Program-made: the position numbers and the translations under genes | Notes under the pieces: generated by a model | Database searches by the model: none | What the model saw: the letters and a program-made list of their open reading frames with translations, nothing else | What the model was told of the DNA's origin: nothing | In this document: positions 34,753-43,814 of the stretch, piece after piece | Numbering within the stretch: the stretch's first letter is position 1 | Layout of the letters: each line of letters opens with the position of its first letter | NCBI RefSeq assembly: GCF_015169395.1 | Contig: NZ_CP063458.1 | Location: 1,364,001 to 1,428,000, forward strand | Length of the DNA stretch: 64,000 bases | Direction of reading: 5' to 3' | Source of the DNA: Humisphaera borealis | Lineage (GTDB): Bacteria > Planctomycetota > Phycisphaerae > Tepidisphaerales > Tepidisphaeraceae

Positions 34753-37700
34753 ATGGGCCTAGACCCCCGCTTTCTCACGTCCAACGGGCGTGAAGTCTTC
34801 ACCGGAAACGAACTTCTCATCAAAGGCGGCCTGGAGGTTGAAGGTGGTGTCCACCTTTACACCGGCTATCCCGGCTCTCCCGTAGCCGGATTCTTTGACG
34901 TCCTCGGTGACATCCAGGACATCCTTAAGAAACAGGGTATCCGCGCCTTTCAGGCCAACAACGAAGCGCTTGCGGCCGCCGCGCTGAACGGATCGCAGAT
35001 GCTTCCCGTCCGCGGGTTGATCGCGATGAAGTCGGTTGGCGTTCATGTGGCAGCGGACGCGCTCGCCCTGGGAAACCTCGCCGGTGCCCACCCGCAAGGC
35101 GGGGCCGTCGTGATCTCCGGAGAGGATCCCTGGTGCGACAGCACCCAGGTACCCGCAGACAGCCGATTTCTCTTCGAACACCTGCGCATGCCGGTCGTCG
35201 AGCCGGGGACCATTCAGGAAGTCAAAGACTGGATCGACGTCTCGTTCAAGCTCAGCCAGGCTGCGGGCATGTACATCGGGTACATCGTCACGACGGCCCA
35301 GGCCGACGGCGGCGGAAGCGTCTATTGCAAGCCCAACGTCTTCCCCGAATTGTCCCAGAAACATCGCATCGAAATGGAAACGGCGAAGGTCGACCTCGGC
35401 CGCGTCCTGCTTCCGCCCCGGACTTGGCAACGCGAGTTGCTGACTCCCGAGCGATTTGCCTCAACGATTGCCGCGGCGCGCAAGCTTGGCGTGAACAGGA
35501 TCATCCCCGCGACCAAGTCCGACAATCCTGAATCCTCGAAGCCCTCCTCTCCACTCGGCTTCATCGTCACCGGCATGGGCGGGCCGTACCTGCAGCATGT
35601 GCTGACCGATCTGGGCCTCTCGGGTCAGTTCCCCATCCTGCAGATGGGCCTGAGCTACCCTGCCGACGTTGGGCTGGTCCAGGAGTTTTCAAAGCTCTGC
35701 ACGACAATGATTGTGATTGAGGAACGCCGAAGCTTCCTCGAGAAGAACATCCGCGACTCGGCGTTCCGCGATCTGCCGGCCGAAGAGGCGATCGAGCTGA
35801 CGAGCAGGATGTTCGGGAAGAAGTTCCCGACGGCCAAGGGAACCGAAGCCAACGGCATTCCCGAAGTGCGCGGGCTCAGCGTATCGCTGCTCGCTCAGAA
35901 GCTCATTCCGTTGATCAAGTCGTTTAAGGAGATCCCCGAGCACCTGCGCAACGGCCGACTGACGGCCGAACTGGAGCGCATTCGCAAGGCGAGCAAGCCG
36001 AAGCTGCAGGTGGTCAGCGATCGCCTGATCGCCCGTACGCCAACGTTCTGCCCCGGCTGTCCGCACCGCGACAGCTCGGCGACACTGCTTCAGCTTCGCG
36101 AAGACCTCAAGAGCGCCGAGTACATGCAGAAGGTTCACGGCAAGCCGCCGGTGGACCTGGTCGCCCACGGCGACACCGGTTGCTACACGATGCTGATGTT
36201 TGCGCCGACCGAACAACTCATGCACAACTACAGTGGCATGGGACTGGGCGCCGGAACGGGCAGCGGTGTCGATTCGTTCATCACGAACAAGCAGCTTGTG
36301 TTCATGGGAGACGGCACTTTCTTCCATTCCGGGCAGGTTGCCATCTCCAACGCGGTCAAAGCCGGCCAGGACATTACGTTTATCATCCTGGAGAACGGCA
36401 CGACCGCGATGACCGGGCACCAGGAGCACCCCGGTACCGAGATCGATCTGCTCGGCAACGAGTCCTACATCCAGGACATCGAATCGATCTGCCGGGCGAT
36501 GAAGGGCACCAGCCCGCTGACGGTCACCAAGTTGCGACCCGACAATCGCAGCGACTACCGCCAGGCGCTTGAGAAAACGATTCTCGCCGACGGCGTCAAA
36601 GTCATCATCGCCGACAAGGAATGCGGCATCACGCACCAGCGCACGGTACTGAAGAACGAGCGAAAGGCCGTCAAAGAGACCGGCTTCCTGCCGACCAAGA
36701 CACACATGAACGTCACCCCGGAAGTGTGCGAACACTGCCTGGAGTGCACCAAGCAGACGGCCTGCCCGGGGCTGACGCTGGTGAACACCGACTACGGCCG
36801 TAAGGTCGATACAGACCTGACCTGGTGCGTGAACGACGGCGCGTGCGAGCGCGTCCGGGTGAACAACAGCTACGGCCGCGATCACAAGCCGTGCCCGAGC
36901 TTCGAGCAGATCACGGTCGTCCGATCGAAGCGCAAGCGATACAAGCTCCCGAACATGGAGCTGAGCAAGCTCCCGGACCCCGAACAACTGCACAAACTGA
37001 CCAACCCCGGCGACGCCTGGCGGGCGCACCTGTCCGGTGTCGGCGGGATGGGTATCGGCGTAGTGAACGCCATCCTCGTCCGCGCCGGTCACAAGGAAGG
37101 CTACAACGTCCTCTTCCAGGACAAAAAAGGGCTGGCGATCCGCAACGGCGGTGTGTACTCGCAGATTTCATTCATCCGCGAAGCGGACGAGGAGCGCGAA
37201 GCTGGGAGCGGGAAGCTGGAAGGAAAGCCGGGCACTCAGCACTCAGCGCCTACTACACCCACTGGCACCACCGGCTCCATTCCCTTCGGCAAGGCAGACC
37301 TGCTTCTGGGCGTGGACATCCTCGAAGCCGCCCGGGCGATCGATCCTCGGGAACAGTTCCGTATCGCGTCGATCGACAAGACGTCGGCGGTTCTCAACCT
37401 GCACAAGCAGCCGACCGTCTACACCCTTCTGGGCAAAGAAGACTTCGATCCCGAGCACATGAAGCAGGAGATCGCCGATCACTGTCTTCCCGGCCAGGTG
37501 TATGCCCGCAACCTTTCCGAGATCTGCGAGCAGCGGCTGGGGTCGAAGCTTTACGTCAATATCATGATGCTGGGCGTGGCTTATCAGCTCGGGCTGATTC
37601 CTGTCAGCTTCCACAGCATTGCCTGGGCGATCAAGGATTCGATTCGCCGGGAGTTCCGTAAGAATCTCAAGGCGTTCAACATCGGCCGGCGGTTGGCCCT

Positions 37701-38541
37701 CGACGGCCGGGCCCTGCCGAGCCGTCCGGAGCCTGTAACCTGGCAGCAGGTGGTCACCAACAAGGGGCGCATTCTCCGCAAGACCAAGCGGTACAACGCC
37801 CAGTGGTGGGGAGAGACCTTTGAGAAGCTTGTCACGGACGCGGCGCTATCCATGCCGAACCTGCCCGATCAGGCCAAGTACGACCTCGCGGTGAGAATCT
37901 ACGACCTGTTCCAGTACCAGAACGACGCTTTTGCGCTGCAATACATCGCGCTGATCCGGAAGATGTACCAGCGCGACGATGCCCGACGTGACTATGGCGT
38001 CACTGTCGCCGCAATCTGGAACCTCGCAAAAGTGATGCTGATCAAGGACGAAGTGTACGTCTCGTACCTGCTCACGCGGTACGAGAAGCACGTTCGCGAC
38101 GTCGCCAAGTACCATGTCGATGAAGCCAACGGCGACAAGCTCGTCTACCGCCATCACACCAGCCCCGAGTTCAACCTCGGCCCCTGGCGTATTCGGCTGA
38201 AGCTGACGACGCGGGATTGGCAGCTCAAGCTCGTCCGCCATATGAAGTGGTGGCGGAAACTACCAGGGTGGCATAAGCGTGAGGTCGCGTTCCGCGACTG
38301 GTACATCGCTCTGCTCGATCGCGTGGCATTGGGTTCTCCGGCAGAATACGAGCGGGCCTTGAAGGTACTGAAGTCGCCTGAGGAAGTGACTGGCTACCGC
38401 GAAGTCCGTTATCCGAAGCAGGATAAGGCGCGGGAGTGGGTGGAAGCAGAGATGTCGCGTCCGCTGCCTGTGCATCGCCCCGAGTTGCACCTGAACCGCG
38501 ACGTGCTGGCGACGGCGGCGGCCGAACGCGTCGAAGTCTAA
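34753..38541 (+). CDS. Fused indolepyruvate:ferredoxin oxidoreductase (IorA-IorB type)
   Basis: A 1262-aa cytoplasmic enzyme combining both subunits. The N-terminal pyrimidine-binding domain has YTGYPGSPVAGFFDVL and NNEALAAAALNGSQM; the TPP domain has FCPGCPHRDSS, HGDTGCYTML and FMGDGTFFHSGQVAISNAV. Fe-S ligands are C659, C662, C665, C671, and a second motif C692-x2-D695-x2-C698 with CPS at 714. From about 755 comes the gamma/IorB domain (LSGVGGMGIGVVNAIL, QDKKGLAIRNGGVYSQI), then a C-terminal DUF6537-like region. It oxidatively decarboxylates aryl or other 2-oxo acids to acyl-CoA, reducing ferredoxin. At residues about 814-841 a Gly/Ser/Thr-rich segment is encoded by internally repetitive DNA (see findings). 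A hairpin terminator follows. Confidence 0.92.
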   Translation: MGLDPRFLTSNGREVFTGNELLIKGGLEVEGGVHLYTGYPGSPVAGFFDVLGDIQDILKKQGIRAFQANNEALAAAALNGSQMLPVRGLIAMKSVGVHVAADALALGNLAGAHPQGGAVVISGEDPWCDSTQVPADSRFLFEHLRMPVVEPGTIQEVKDWIDVSFKLSQAAGMYIGYIVTTAQADGGGSVYCKPNVFPELSQKHRIEMETAKVDLGRVLLPPRTWQRELLTPERFASTIAAARKLGVNRIIPATKSDNPESSKPSSPLGFIVTGMGGPYLQHVLTDLGLSGQFPILQMGLSYPADVGLVQEFSKLCTTMIVIEERRSFLEKNIRDSAFRDLPAEEAIELTSRMFGKKFPTAKGTEANGIPEVRGLSVSLLAQKLIPLIKSFKEIPEHLRNGRLTAELERIRKASKPKLQVVSDRLIARTPTFCPGCPHRDSSATLLQLREDLKSAEYMQKVHGKPPVDLVAHGDTGCYTMLMFAPTEQLMHNYSGMGLGAGTGSGVDSFITNKQLVFMGDGTFFHSGQVAISNAVKAGQDITFIILENGTTAMTGHQEHPGTEIDLLGNESYIQDIESICRAMKGTSPLTVTKLRPDNRSDYRQALEKTILADGVKVIIADKECGITHQRTVLKNERKAVKETGFLPTKTHMNVTPEVCEHCLECTKQTACPGLTLVNTDYGRKVDTDLTWCVNDGACERVRVNNSYGRDHKPCPSFEQITVVRSKRKRYKLPNMELSKLPDPEQLHKLTNPGDAWRAHLSGVGGMGIGVVNAILVRAGHKEGYNVLFQDKKGLAIRNGGVYSQISFIREADEEREAGSGKLEGKPGTQHSAPTTPTGTTGSIPFGKADLLLGVDILEAARAIDPREQFRIASIDKTSAVLNLHKQPTVYTLLGKEDFDPEHMKQEIADHCLPGQVYARNLSEICEQRLGSKLYVNIMMLGVAYQLGLIPVSFHSIAWAIKDSIRREFRKNLKAFNIGRRLALDGRALPSRPEPVTWQQVVTNKGRILRKTKRYNAQWWGETFEKLVTDAALSMPNLPDQAKYDLAVRIYDLFQYQNDAFALQYIALIRKMYQRDDARRDYGVTVAAIWNLAKVMLIKDEVYVSYLLTRYEKHVRDVAKYHVDEANGDKLVYRHHTSPEFNLGPWRIRLKLTTRDWQLKLVRHMKWWRKLPGWHKREVAFRDWYIALLDRVALGSPAEYERALKVLKSPEEVTGYREVRYPKQDKAREWVEAEMSRPLPVHRPELHLNRDVLATAAAERVEV

Positions 38542-38568
38542 GTGTCGTTGTCGGCTCTGTAGTAAAGT

Positions 38569-38600
38569 AAAGCCGGCCCATCGTTCGATGGGCCGGCTTT
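38569..38600. terminator. Bidirectional terminator
   Basis: AAAGCCGGCCCATCG and CGATGGGCCGGCTTT form a 15-bp stem almost without a loop, with A/T flanks on both strands. It lies between the convergent oxidoreductase gene and the unknown secreted protein gene. Confidence 0.85.
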
Positions 38601-38638
38601 GTTTGTCGAATGCCCTGCTCGTCTCGCGAGCTGGCCAG

Positions 38639-40213
38639 CTATTGACGTCGCACGAGTTGCATCTCGGTCACCTGTGTGGCGCCGGGGATCATCTGCAGCC
38701 CGTTCTTCCAGCCCACCAGCATGCCGGACTGCACGTCGAAGTAGCATTCCGTGCTCTCGTTGGGTCCCTTCTCGACGATCACGGCAACGCCGCCTCGAAC
38801 ACCCGCGAAAATCGTCCGGTAGCCGGTGATGCGGTCTTCGTCGAGGACGGCGTTCGGCTGGAGTTTCTGGATCACACCAGGCGACATCCAGAGCGCGCCG
38901 AAGTACATCGCCCCTCCGAAGCATCGCATGCCCTGGCCGCCGTCATTCAGTCCGCCGCGATCGATGTTCTTTACCATCGAGAACTGCGCGACCGCCGTCT
39001 TCTTGGTGCCGCCCTGGAAGGCGAAACTCATCGCGACTGGGAACCCTTGCTGCGGGGGCAGTGCGTAGGGCCCCTGCTGTTGCATTTCCAGACGATATCC
39101 GCCGCGGAACTCCATCGTGAAGCCTTTGACCGCCCAGGCCGGAGCGTCCTGGTTGGCGCCGGCGAAGTCAATGCTTCGTGCGCCCAGCAGGTTGAACCGC
39201 TCGATCGTCACGGAGCCGTTGAAGTGGTGAGTGCCGTCGGGACTCTGAACCGCGAAGTCCGGTGCGCGGTCGCAGCGATAGCCCGCCAACAGCAGGCCTG
39301 AATCCAGGTCGTAAGTGAGGCTTGCCGAGCCGTCGCCATTGGTGCGGAAAAGGGCGATGGCGTTGAACTCCTTGCCGAGTGCGGCGTAGCGAACCCGAAC
39401 GGTCGTCGTGCCGTCCACTTCGCGGCCCTGGGGTATCTGGGCCAGCACCGCCGGGTTCATCCAATAGTCTCCAAGCGCGACCGGATTGCCCGCAACCAGG
39501 CTGATGCCGCCGGTGGAGATCACTTTGCCCTGTAGGTTGGCGTCGATCGAGAAGAGCCGCATCTCGGCGAGGATGCCCTTCTCGGTCGCCTCCTGAACGG
39601 TGACCGTCTGCATGCTCTCCTGGCCTCGGCCGTTATGGCCCCGAAGGCTGTACCGCTTGCCATTCCTCTCGATAAAGCCATTCGGGTCAGGAACGAGGCT
39701 TGCGCCGTTGGTCGTTGAACGGCCGGTGCTCCAATACATGCGATAGCCGGTCTTCATGAACGCAGGAAGCGCCGGACCCCCGGCGGCTGGTTGGCCATTC
39801 GGGGTGATCTGCCCGGGCTGATTGGCTGGGGCGGGCTGCGGTTGGGGAACCGGCTGTTCGACGGGTGCCGCGACTTCCTTGCGTTTGAGAATGTGTCGCT
39901 TCTTTTCGCTTTGGAGAAGAAGTGTTCCGTCGTCCTGAACGTCGATCGAGATGTCGAATGACTGATTGTCGACTTTGAAGCCCCCGAGCAGGCCGGACGC
40001 TTCCGTATACACGCCCGCAAGCGGATGTGACTTCCCGCCGACCGCGATCGTGCCGGTGTAGTTGCCGGTCGAGTCGCCCCGAAGTATCAGGGTGATCTGC
40101 TCATTAACGTAAATGCCGGAGATGTCTTTTGGTGCGGCACTGACCGTTGCCGCAAACGCGACAGTCATCAGACCGACGATGGCGGTTGCGATCGAAACTG
40201 GGAGGCGACGCAT
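38639..40213 (-). CDS. Secreted protein of unknown function, 524 aa
   Basis: ATG 40213 has AGGAG six bases upstream and opens a signal peptide (MRRLPVSIATAIVGLMTVAFAATVSA). A small beta-rich domain follows (about 30-110: ISGIYVNEQITLILRGDSTGNYTGTI), then a Pro/Gln-rich linker (about 118-150) and a long beta-rich region to the end. I recognise no catalytic motif or domain. Two separate beta-rich parts joined by a disordered linker suggest a multidomain exported protein. It lies convergent to the oxidoreductase gene and divergent from the GH15-ferredoxin gene. An 18-bp perfect palindrome 49 bases upstream may be its operator. Confidence 0.7.
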   Translation of the reverse strand: MRRLPVSIATAIVGLMTVAFAATVSAAPKDISGIYVNEQITLILRGDSTGNYTGTIAVGGKSHPLAGVYTEASGLLGGFKVDNQSFDISIDVQDDGTLLLQSEKKRHILKRKEVAAPVEQPVPQPQPAPANQPGQITPNGQPAAGGPALPAFMKTGYRMYWSTGRSTTNGASLVPDPNGFIERNGKRYSLRGHNGRGQESMQTVTVQEATEKGILAEMRLFSIDANLQGKVISTGGISLVAGNPVALGDYWMNPAVLAQIPQGREVDGTTTVRVRYAALGKEFNAIALFRTNGDGSASLTYDLDSGLLLAGYRCDRAPDFAVQSPDGTHHFNGSVTIERFNLLGARSIDFAGANQDAPAWAVKGFTMEFRGGYRLEMQQQGPYALPPQQGFPVAMSFAFQGGTKKTAVAQFSMVKNIDRGGLNDGGQGMRCFGGAMYFGALWMSPGVIQKLQPNAVLDEDRITGYRTIFAGVRGGVAVIVEKGPNESTECYFDVQSGMLVGWKNGLQMIPGATQVTEMQLVRRQ

Positions 40214-40261
40214 GGTGAACTCCTGCTGAATGAGCGACTTCCAGCTCCGATCTTATCGGGC

Positions 40262-40279
40262 TGTCGAAATATTTCGACA
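40262..40279. promoter_or_regulatory. Perfect 18-bp palindrome, possible operator
   Basis: TGTCGAAATATTTCGACA is a perfect palindrome centred on AT. It lies 49 bases upstream of the minus-strand start at 40213 and 356 bases before the GH15-ferredoxin start. The position and dyad length fit a binding site for a dimeric repressor acting on the minus-strand gene; no regulator gene is close. Confidence 0.5.
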
Positions 40280-40634
40280 AGAATCTTGAGACATCCCAAG
40301 TGTTCGACCGGCAACAGAGGTTCGGAGAAGTCCGCCCGATCTGGGCGACTGCCCTGTTTCGGTCTGTCGATGCGTCCGGCGCAGCCGGCGAGCCTGCTGG
40401 CATAAGACTTGCTCGACGGCCCGCGGCAAGTGGGTGATGAACGGAGCTGGAAGTGACACAAATGCCGTGCTTTCCTTCTGTTCCGGCCTGATAATCTTCA
40501 AGCCACCTCTCCGCGCCGCCGACATAACCAGTACAGGTTCCTTGCGCGCTGGAAGGTCCGGCGTAGTGGAAAACCCGACCAGTCGCCCGCTCGCGCGACA
40601 CCTCGATTCGACGCCCTGACGAAAGCAAACGCCT
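40280..40634. other. Remaining divergent intergenic region before the GH15 gene
   Basis: These bases should carry the promoter of the GH15-ferredoxin gene. I see no gene, no obvious repeat and no strong ribosome binding site before ATG 40635 (only a weak GAAAGC). Confidence 0.4.
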
Positions 40635-43250
40635 ATGCCTCGCGATATTCCAGTCGGCAACGGACGAATGCTGGTTACTTTCGACGACAAGTACCAGATC
40701 CGCGACTTCTACTACCCCCACGTCGGGCAGGAGAACCATGCAGGCGGAAACCCGTTTCGCTTCGGCGTCCATACCGACGTCCCCGGCGAGGGCCGCAGCG
40801 CACTGTACTGGACCAGTTCGCCCGGCTGGCAGATCCGTCAGCGTTATCTTCGCGACACGCTCACCACCAGCGTCAGCCTGGAGCACCCCGAACTGCAGTT
40901 AGTGGTCTACTGCAACGACTGTGTCGACTTCCACCGAAACATCCTGGTCCGAAAGATCAAGATCAAGAACCTCGCGAACCATGGTCGCATGGTGAAAGTC
41001 TTCGCGAACCAGGACTTCAACATGTTCGGGGCGAAGATAGGCGATACGGCCTACTACGATCCCGATCTGCGGAGCATGGTCCACTACCGGGCCAACCGCT
41101 ACGTGTTGGTGACCTTCTTCGGGTCGGCGCCGGAGGGATCTTCGGCCGACACGATTGGTGCTCAAGGCATCGACGAATACGCCACCGGCACCGCCGGCTT
41201 CCATGGTGCCGAAGGCACCTGGCGTGACGCGGAAGACGGCCACCTTCAGGGGAACCCGATCGCACAGGGCGCGGTCGACTCGACCTGCGCCTGCCATGTC
41301 GCCGTCCCGCCCCTAGGCGAGAAGGTCATCTACATGGCAATGATCGCCGGGCTAAGTCGCGGCGAACTTGTGGACATGCACTCTTGGCTGCTGCGGATGG
41401 ATCCCCAGGGCGTCATCGACCGAACCAGTGGCTACTGGCGGCTGTGGGTCGGCGGAACGAACATCAACTTCGGTAACCTGCCGCCCAAGGTCGTCGAGTC
41501 CTTCAAGCGGTCGCTCCTGGTTCTGCGAACCCAGATCGACAACGGCGGTGCAATCATCGCCGCCAACGATTCGGACATCATGCAGTTCGCTCGGGACACC
41601 TACTCGTACATGTGGCCGCGCGACGGCGCTCTCGTCGCCAATGCCCTGGACCTGGCCGGCTTCTCGGACATCGCGCGCTCGTTCTACACCTTCTGCGCCA
41701 AGGTCATCACCGAAGACGGCTACTTCCTTCACAAGTACAACCCCGACGGCTCACCCGCTTCGTCCTGGCACCCGTGGGTGCTTAAAGGCAACCGCGTACT
41801 GCCGATCCAGGAAGACGAGACTGCGCTGGTGGTCTGGGCCCTTTGGCGGCACTACTTCCGTTACCGCGACATCGAGTTTATCCGCCCGCTCTGGGTCGAT
41901 GTCGTTCAGAAGGCCGCCGACTTCATGGTGCGGTACCGCGACCCGCGAACCGGACTGCCCCTGCCCAGCTACGACTTGTGGGAAGAACGCTGGGGCGTCC
42001 ACGCGTTTACCGTCGCCACTGTGTACGGCGGATTGAAAGCCGCGCACAACTTCGCCGTCGCATTTGGCGACCGCGAGCGTGCCGCCAACTACGCCAAGGC
42101 TGCCGAAGAAATGAAGATCGGCGCCGCCAAGTACCTTTTCAGCCCCAAGCTCAATCGCTTCGTCCGTCGACTGGTCCCCAAGGACATGCAGGCACCGCCG
42201 GACAGCCCGACCTATCACGAAGATCAGCCTTTGGCATATGAGCCTTCGATCGACGAGGTCTACGAGGTGGACGAGACCGTCGATGCCTCGCTCTACGCGA
42301 TCTACAAGTTCCACTTGTTTGACGCCGACGACCCCCGCGTCGTCAGCACGATGCGCGCGGTCGAGTCCAAGCTGTGGGTGAAGACCCGCGTCGGCGGCAT
42401 CGCCCGCTACGAGAACGACTACTACCACCGCATCAGCGACGACATCGCGAGCGTGCCGGGCAATCCCTGGTTCATTTGCACGCTCTGGCTCGCCGACTAC
42501 CACATTTCCCGAGCCAAGAACACTGCCGACTTGAAGATGGCGATCCCCATCCTGGAATGGGCCGCCGGCCATGCCCTGGAATCCGGCGTGCTCGCCGAGC
42601 AGGTGCATCCGTACACGAATGAGCCCTTGAGTGTCGCCCCGCTGACATGGAGCCATGCGACGGTGGTCGCGACGGTCATCAAGTACCTCGAGGCCCTCGA
42701 GCAGGCTCAACTCTGCGACACTTGCCAGCATCCGATGTTCCGGCTCCGGAAACGCGGCAGCGTCGAAGTGCGCAACCAGGCCGTCTTCAACCGTCTGGAC
42801 GCGGACTTCGAGTCCGAAGACGACAGTTCACTTGAAATGGCCAGCCCGTCGGGGCGGGTGGTGGTGCCCGATCCGAAGACCGGCAAGTCGTTGCGGCTGA
42901 CCCTCTCGATCGACACCCGTGATTGCATCGGCTGCGACGTGTGCGTGGCGCATTGCGACAAGGGCGTACTGCGGATGGTCGAGCAGAAGGCGCTGGTTGA
43001 TCTGCGGAACCTGAACCAGTGCGACATGGATGGCGCCTGCGTGGACGTCTGCCCGACGAAGGTGGTCGCACTGAGCGTAACGCCCGAGGATGGGATCTCC
43101 TTGAGCGATGCGGAAACCGCCAGCCTTAACGACGGGCCCGTCCTGACGCCGCTGGATGAATTGTTCGATGGAACCAGCCACGGGAAGACGCCGAGCCCAT
43201 CCGAGGCAAAAAAGGGCAACGGGCGAAAACTGCCGATCGTGGGCCGATAA
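40635..43250 (+). CDS. GH15 glucoamylase-like enzyme fused to a C-terminal 2[4Fe-4S]-type ferredoxin domain
   Basis: A single uninterrupted 871-codon frame. Residues about 1-270 form the beta-sandwich domain usual in bacterial GH15 enzymes (VGNGRMLVTFDDKYQIRDFYYPHVGQENH). The (alpha/alpha)6 domain (about 285-705) has TYSYMWPRDGALVANALDLAG, the acid motif YDLWEERWGVHAFT (Glu450) and the base in AEQVHPYTNEPLSVAPLTWSHA (Glu655). GH15 enzymes hydrolyse or phosphorolyse alpha-glucosides and trehalose-type sugars. A CDTC pair follows, then a linker, then C764-x2-C767-x2-C770-x3-C774 and C796-x2-D799-x2-C802-x3-C806-P, a ferredoxin fold with Asp replacing one Cys. No signal peptide, so cytoplasmic. 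The link to electron transfer is inferred. Confidence 0.9.
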   Translation: MPRDIPVGNGRMLVTFDDKYQIRDFYYPHVGQENHAGGNPFRFGVHTDVPGEGRSALYWTSSPGWQIRQRYLRDTLTTSVSLEHPELQLVVYCNDCVDFHRNILVRKIKIKNLANHGRMVKVFANQDFNMFGAKIGDTAYYDPDLRSMVHYRANRYVLVTFFGSAPEGSSADTIGAQGIDEYATGTAGFHGAEGTWRDAEDGHLQGNPIAQGAVDSTCACHVAVPPLGEKVIYMAMIAGLSRGELVDMHSWLLRMDPQGVIDRTSGYWRLWVGGTNINFGNLPPKVVESFKRSLLVLRTQIDNGGAIIAANDSDIMQFARDTYSYMWPRDGALVANALDLAGFSDIARSFYTFCAKVITEDGYFLHKYNPDGSPASSWHPWVLKGNRVLPIQEDETALVVWALWRHYFRYRDIEFIRPLWVDVVQKAADFMVRYRDPRTGLPLPSYDLWEERWGVHAFTVATVYGGLKAAHNFAVAFGDRERAANYAKAAEEMKIGAAKYLFSPKLNRFVRRLVPKDMQAPPDSPTYHEDQPLAYEPSIDEVYEVDETVDASLYAIYKFHLFDADDPRVVSTMRAVESKLWVKTRVGGIARYENDYYHRISDDIASVPGNPWFICTLWLADYHISRAKNTADLKMAIPILEWAAGHALESGVLAEQVHPYTNEPLSVAPLTWSHATVVATVIKYLEALEQAQLCDTCQHPMFRLRKRGSVEVRNQAVFNRLDADFESEDDSSLEMASPSGRVVVPDPKTGKSLRLTLSIDTRDCIGCDVCVAHCDKGVLRMVEQKALVDLRNLNQCDMDGACVDVCPTKVVALSVTPEDGISLSDAETASLNDGPVLTPLDELFDGTSHGKTPSPSEAKKGNGRKLPIVGR

Positions 43251-43385
43251 TCGTGGCGCCTGCGACGAACTGACGGTTAACGAGGTAGAATGGGCGAAAC
43301 ACTGACGTTCTTCGTGCGTCACTGTCTTAGACAATAGCGGCCGATATGGGGAGCCGCGTCAGTAGTAAGCCATGCGGAGGTAGTC

Positions 43386-43814
43386 ATGAACTCGTCGAGA
43401 CTGAAGAGCGCCTTTCGGGCCGGCCTTGCAATGGTCGTAGCGGTCACCCTCGTCGCACCGGTATCAGCCCAGGAAAAGAAGAAAAAGGACAATCAGAGCG
43501 AGCAGGCCCAGAAAGCGATCCAGAAACAGAAGGACATCGCCAAGGGGTTGGCGGACAAGGCCGCCGGCGATCCGGCCGTGCTGCAGAAGCAACTCGATGA
43601 AGCCAAGGCCGCCCTTCAGGCCGAAAAGGATCGGCACACTGCTGAACTTGCCAAGCTGAACGGCGAGTTGAAGACGGCAACCGACGCCGGCCAGAACGGG
43701 AAGGTCAAGACGACCGAGAAGGCGATCGAGAAGGAAAACGATCAGTACAACAAGAAGATCGAGAAGCTGCAGAAGGATATAGACGCGGCGCAGGCGAAGG
43801 TCGACGGCAAATGA
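43386..43814 (+). CDS. Small secreted coiled-coil protein
   Basis: A 142-aa protein with GGAGG upstream of ATG 43386 and a clear signal peptide (RAGLAMVVAVTLVAPVSA, cleavage before QEKKKK). The mature part is Lys/Gln/Glu/Ala-rich with heptad spacing (LQKQLDEAKAALQAEKDRHTAELAKLNGEL; IEKENDQYNKKIEKLQKDIDAAQAKV) and should form a long coiled coil. It could be a periplasmic structural or chaperone-like protein. No family is recognised. A hairpin terminator follows. Confidence 0.75.
   Translation: MNSSRLKSAFRAGLAMVVAVTLVAPVSAQEKKKKDNQSEQAQKAIQKQKDIAKGLADKAAGDPAVLQKQLDEAKAALQAEKDRHTAELAKLNGELKTATDAGQNGKVKTTEKAIEKENDQYNKKIEKLQKDIDAAQAKVDGK

Noticed and set aside
35689-37092. Minus-strand frame of 467 codons
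   Set aside because: It is antisense to the oxidoreductase gene with its TPP and Fe-S motifs.
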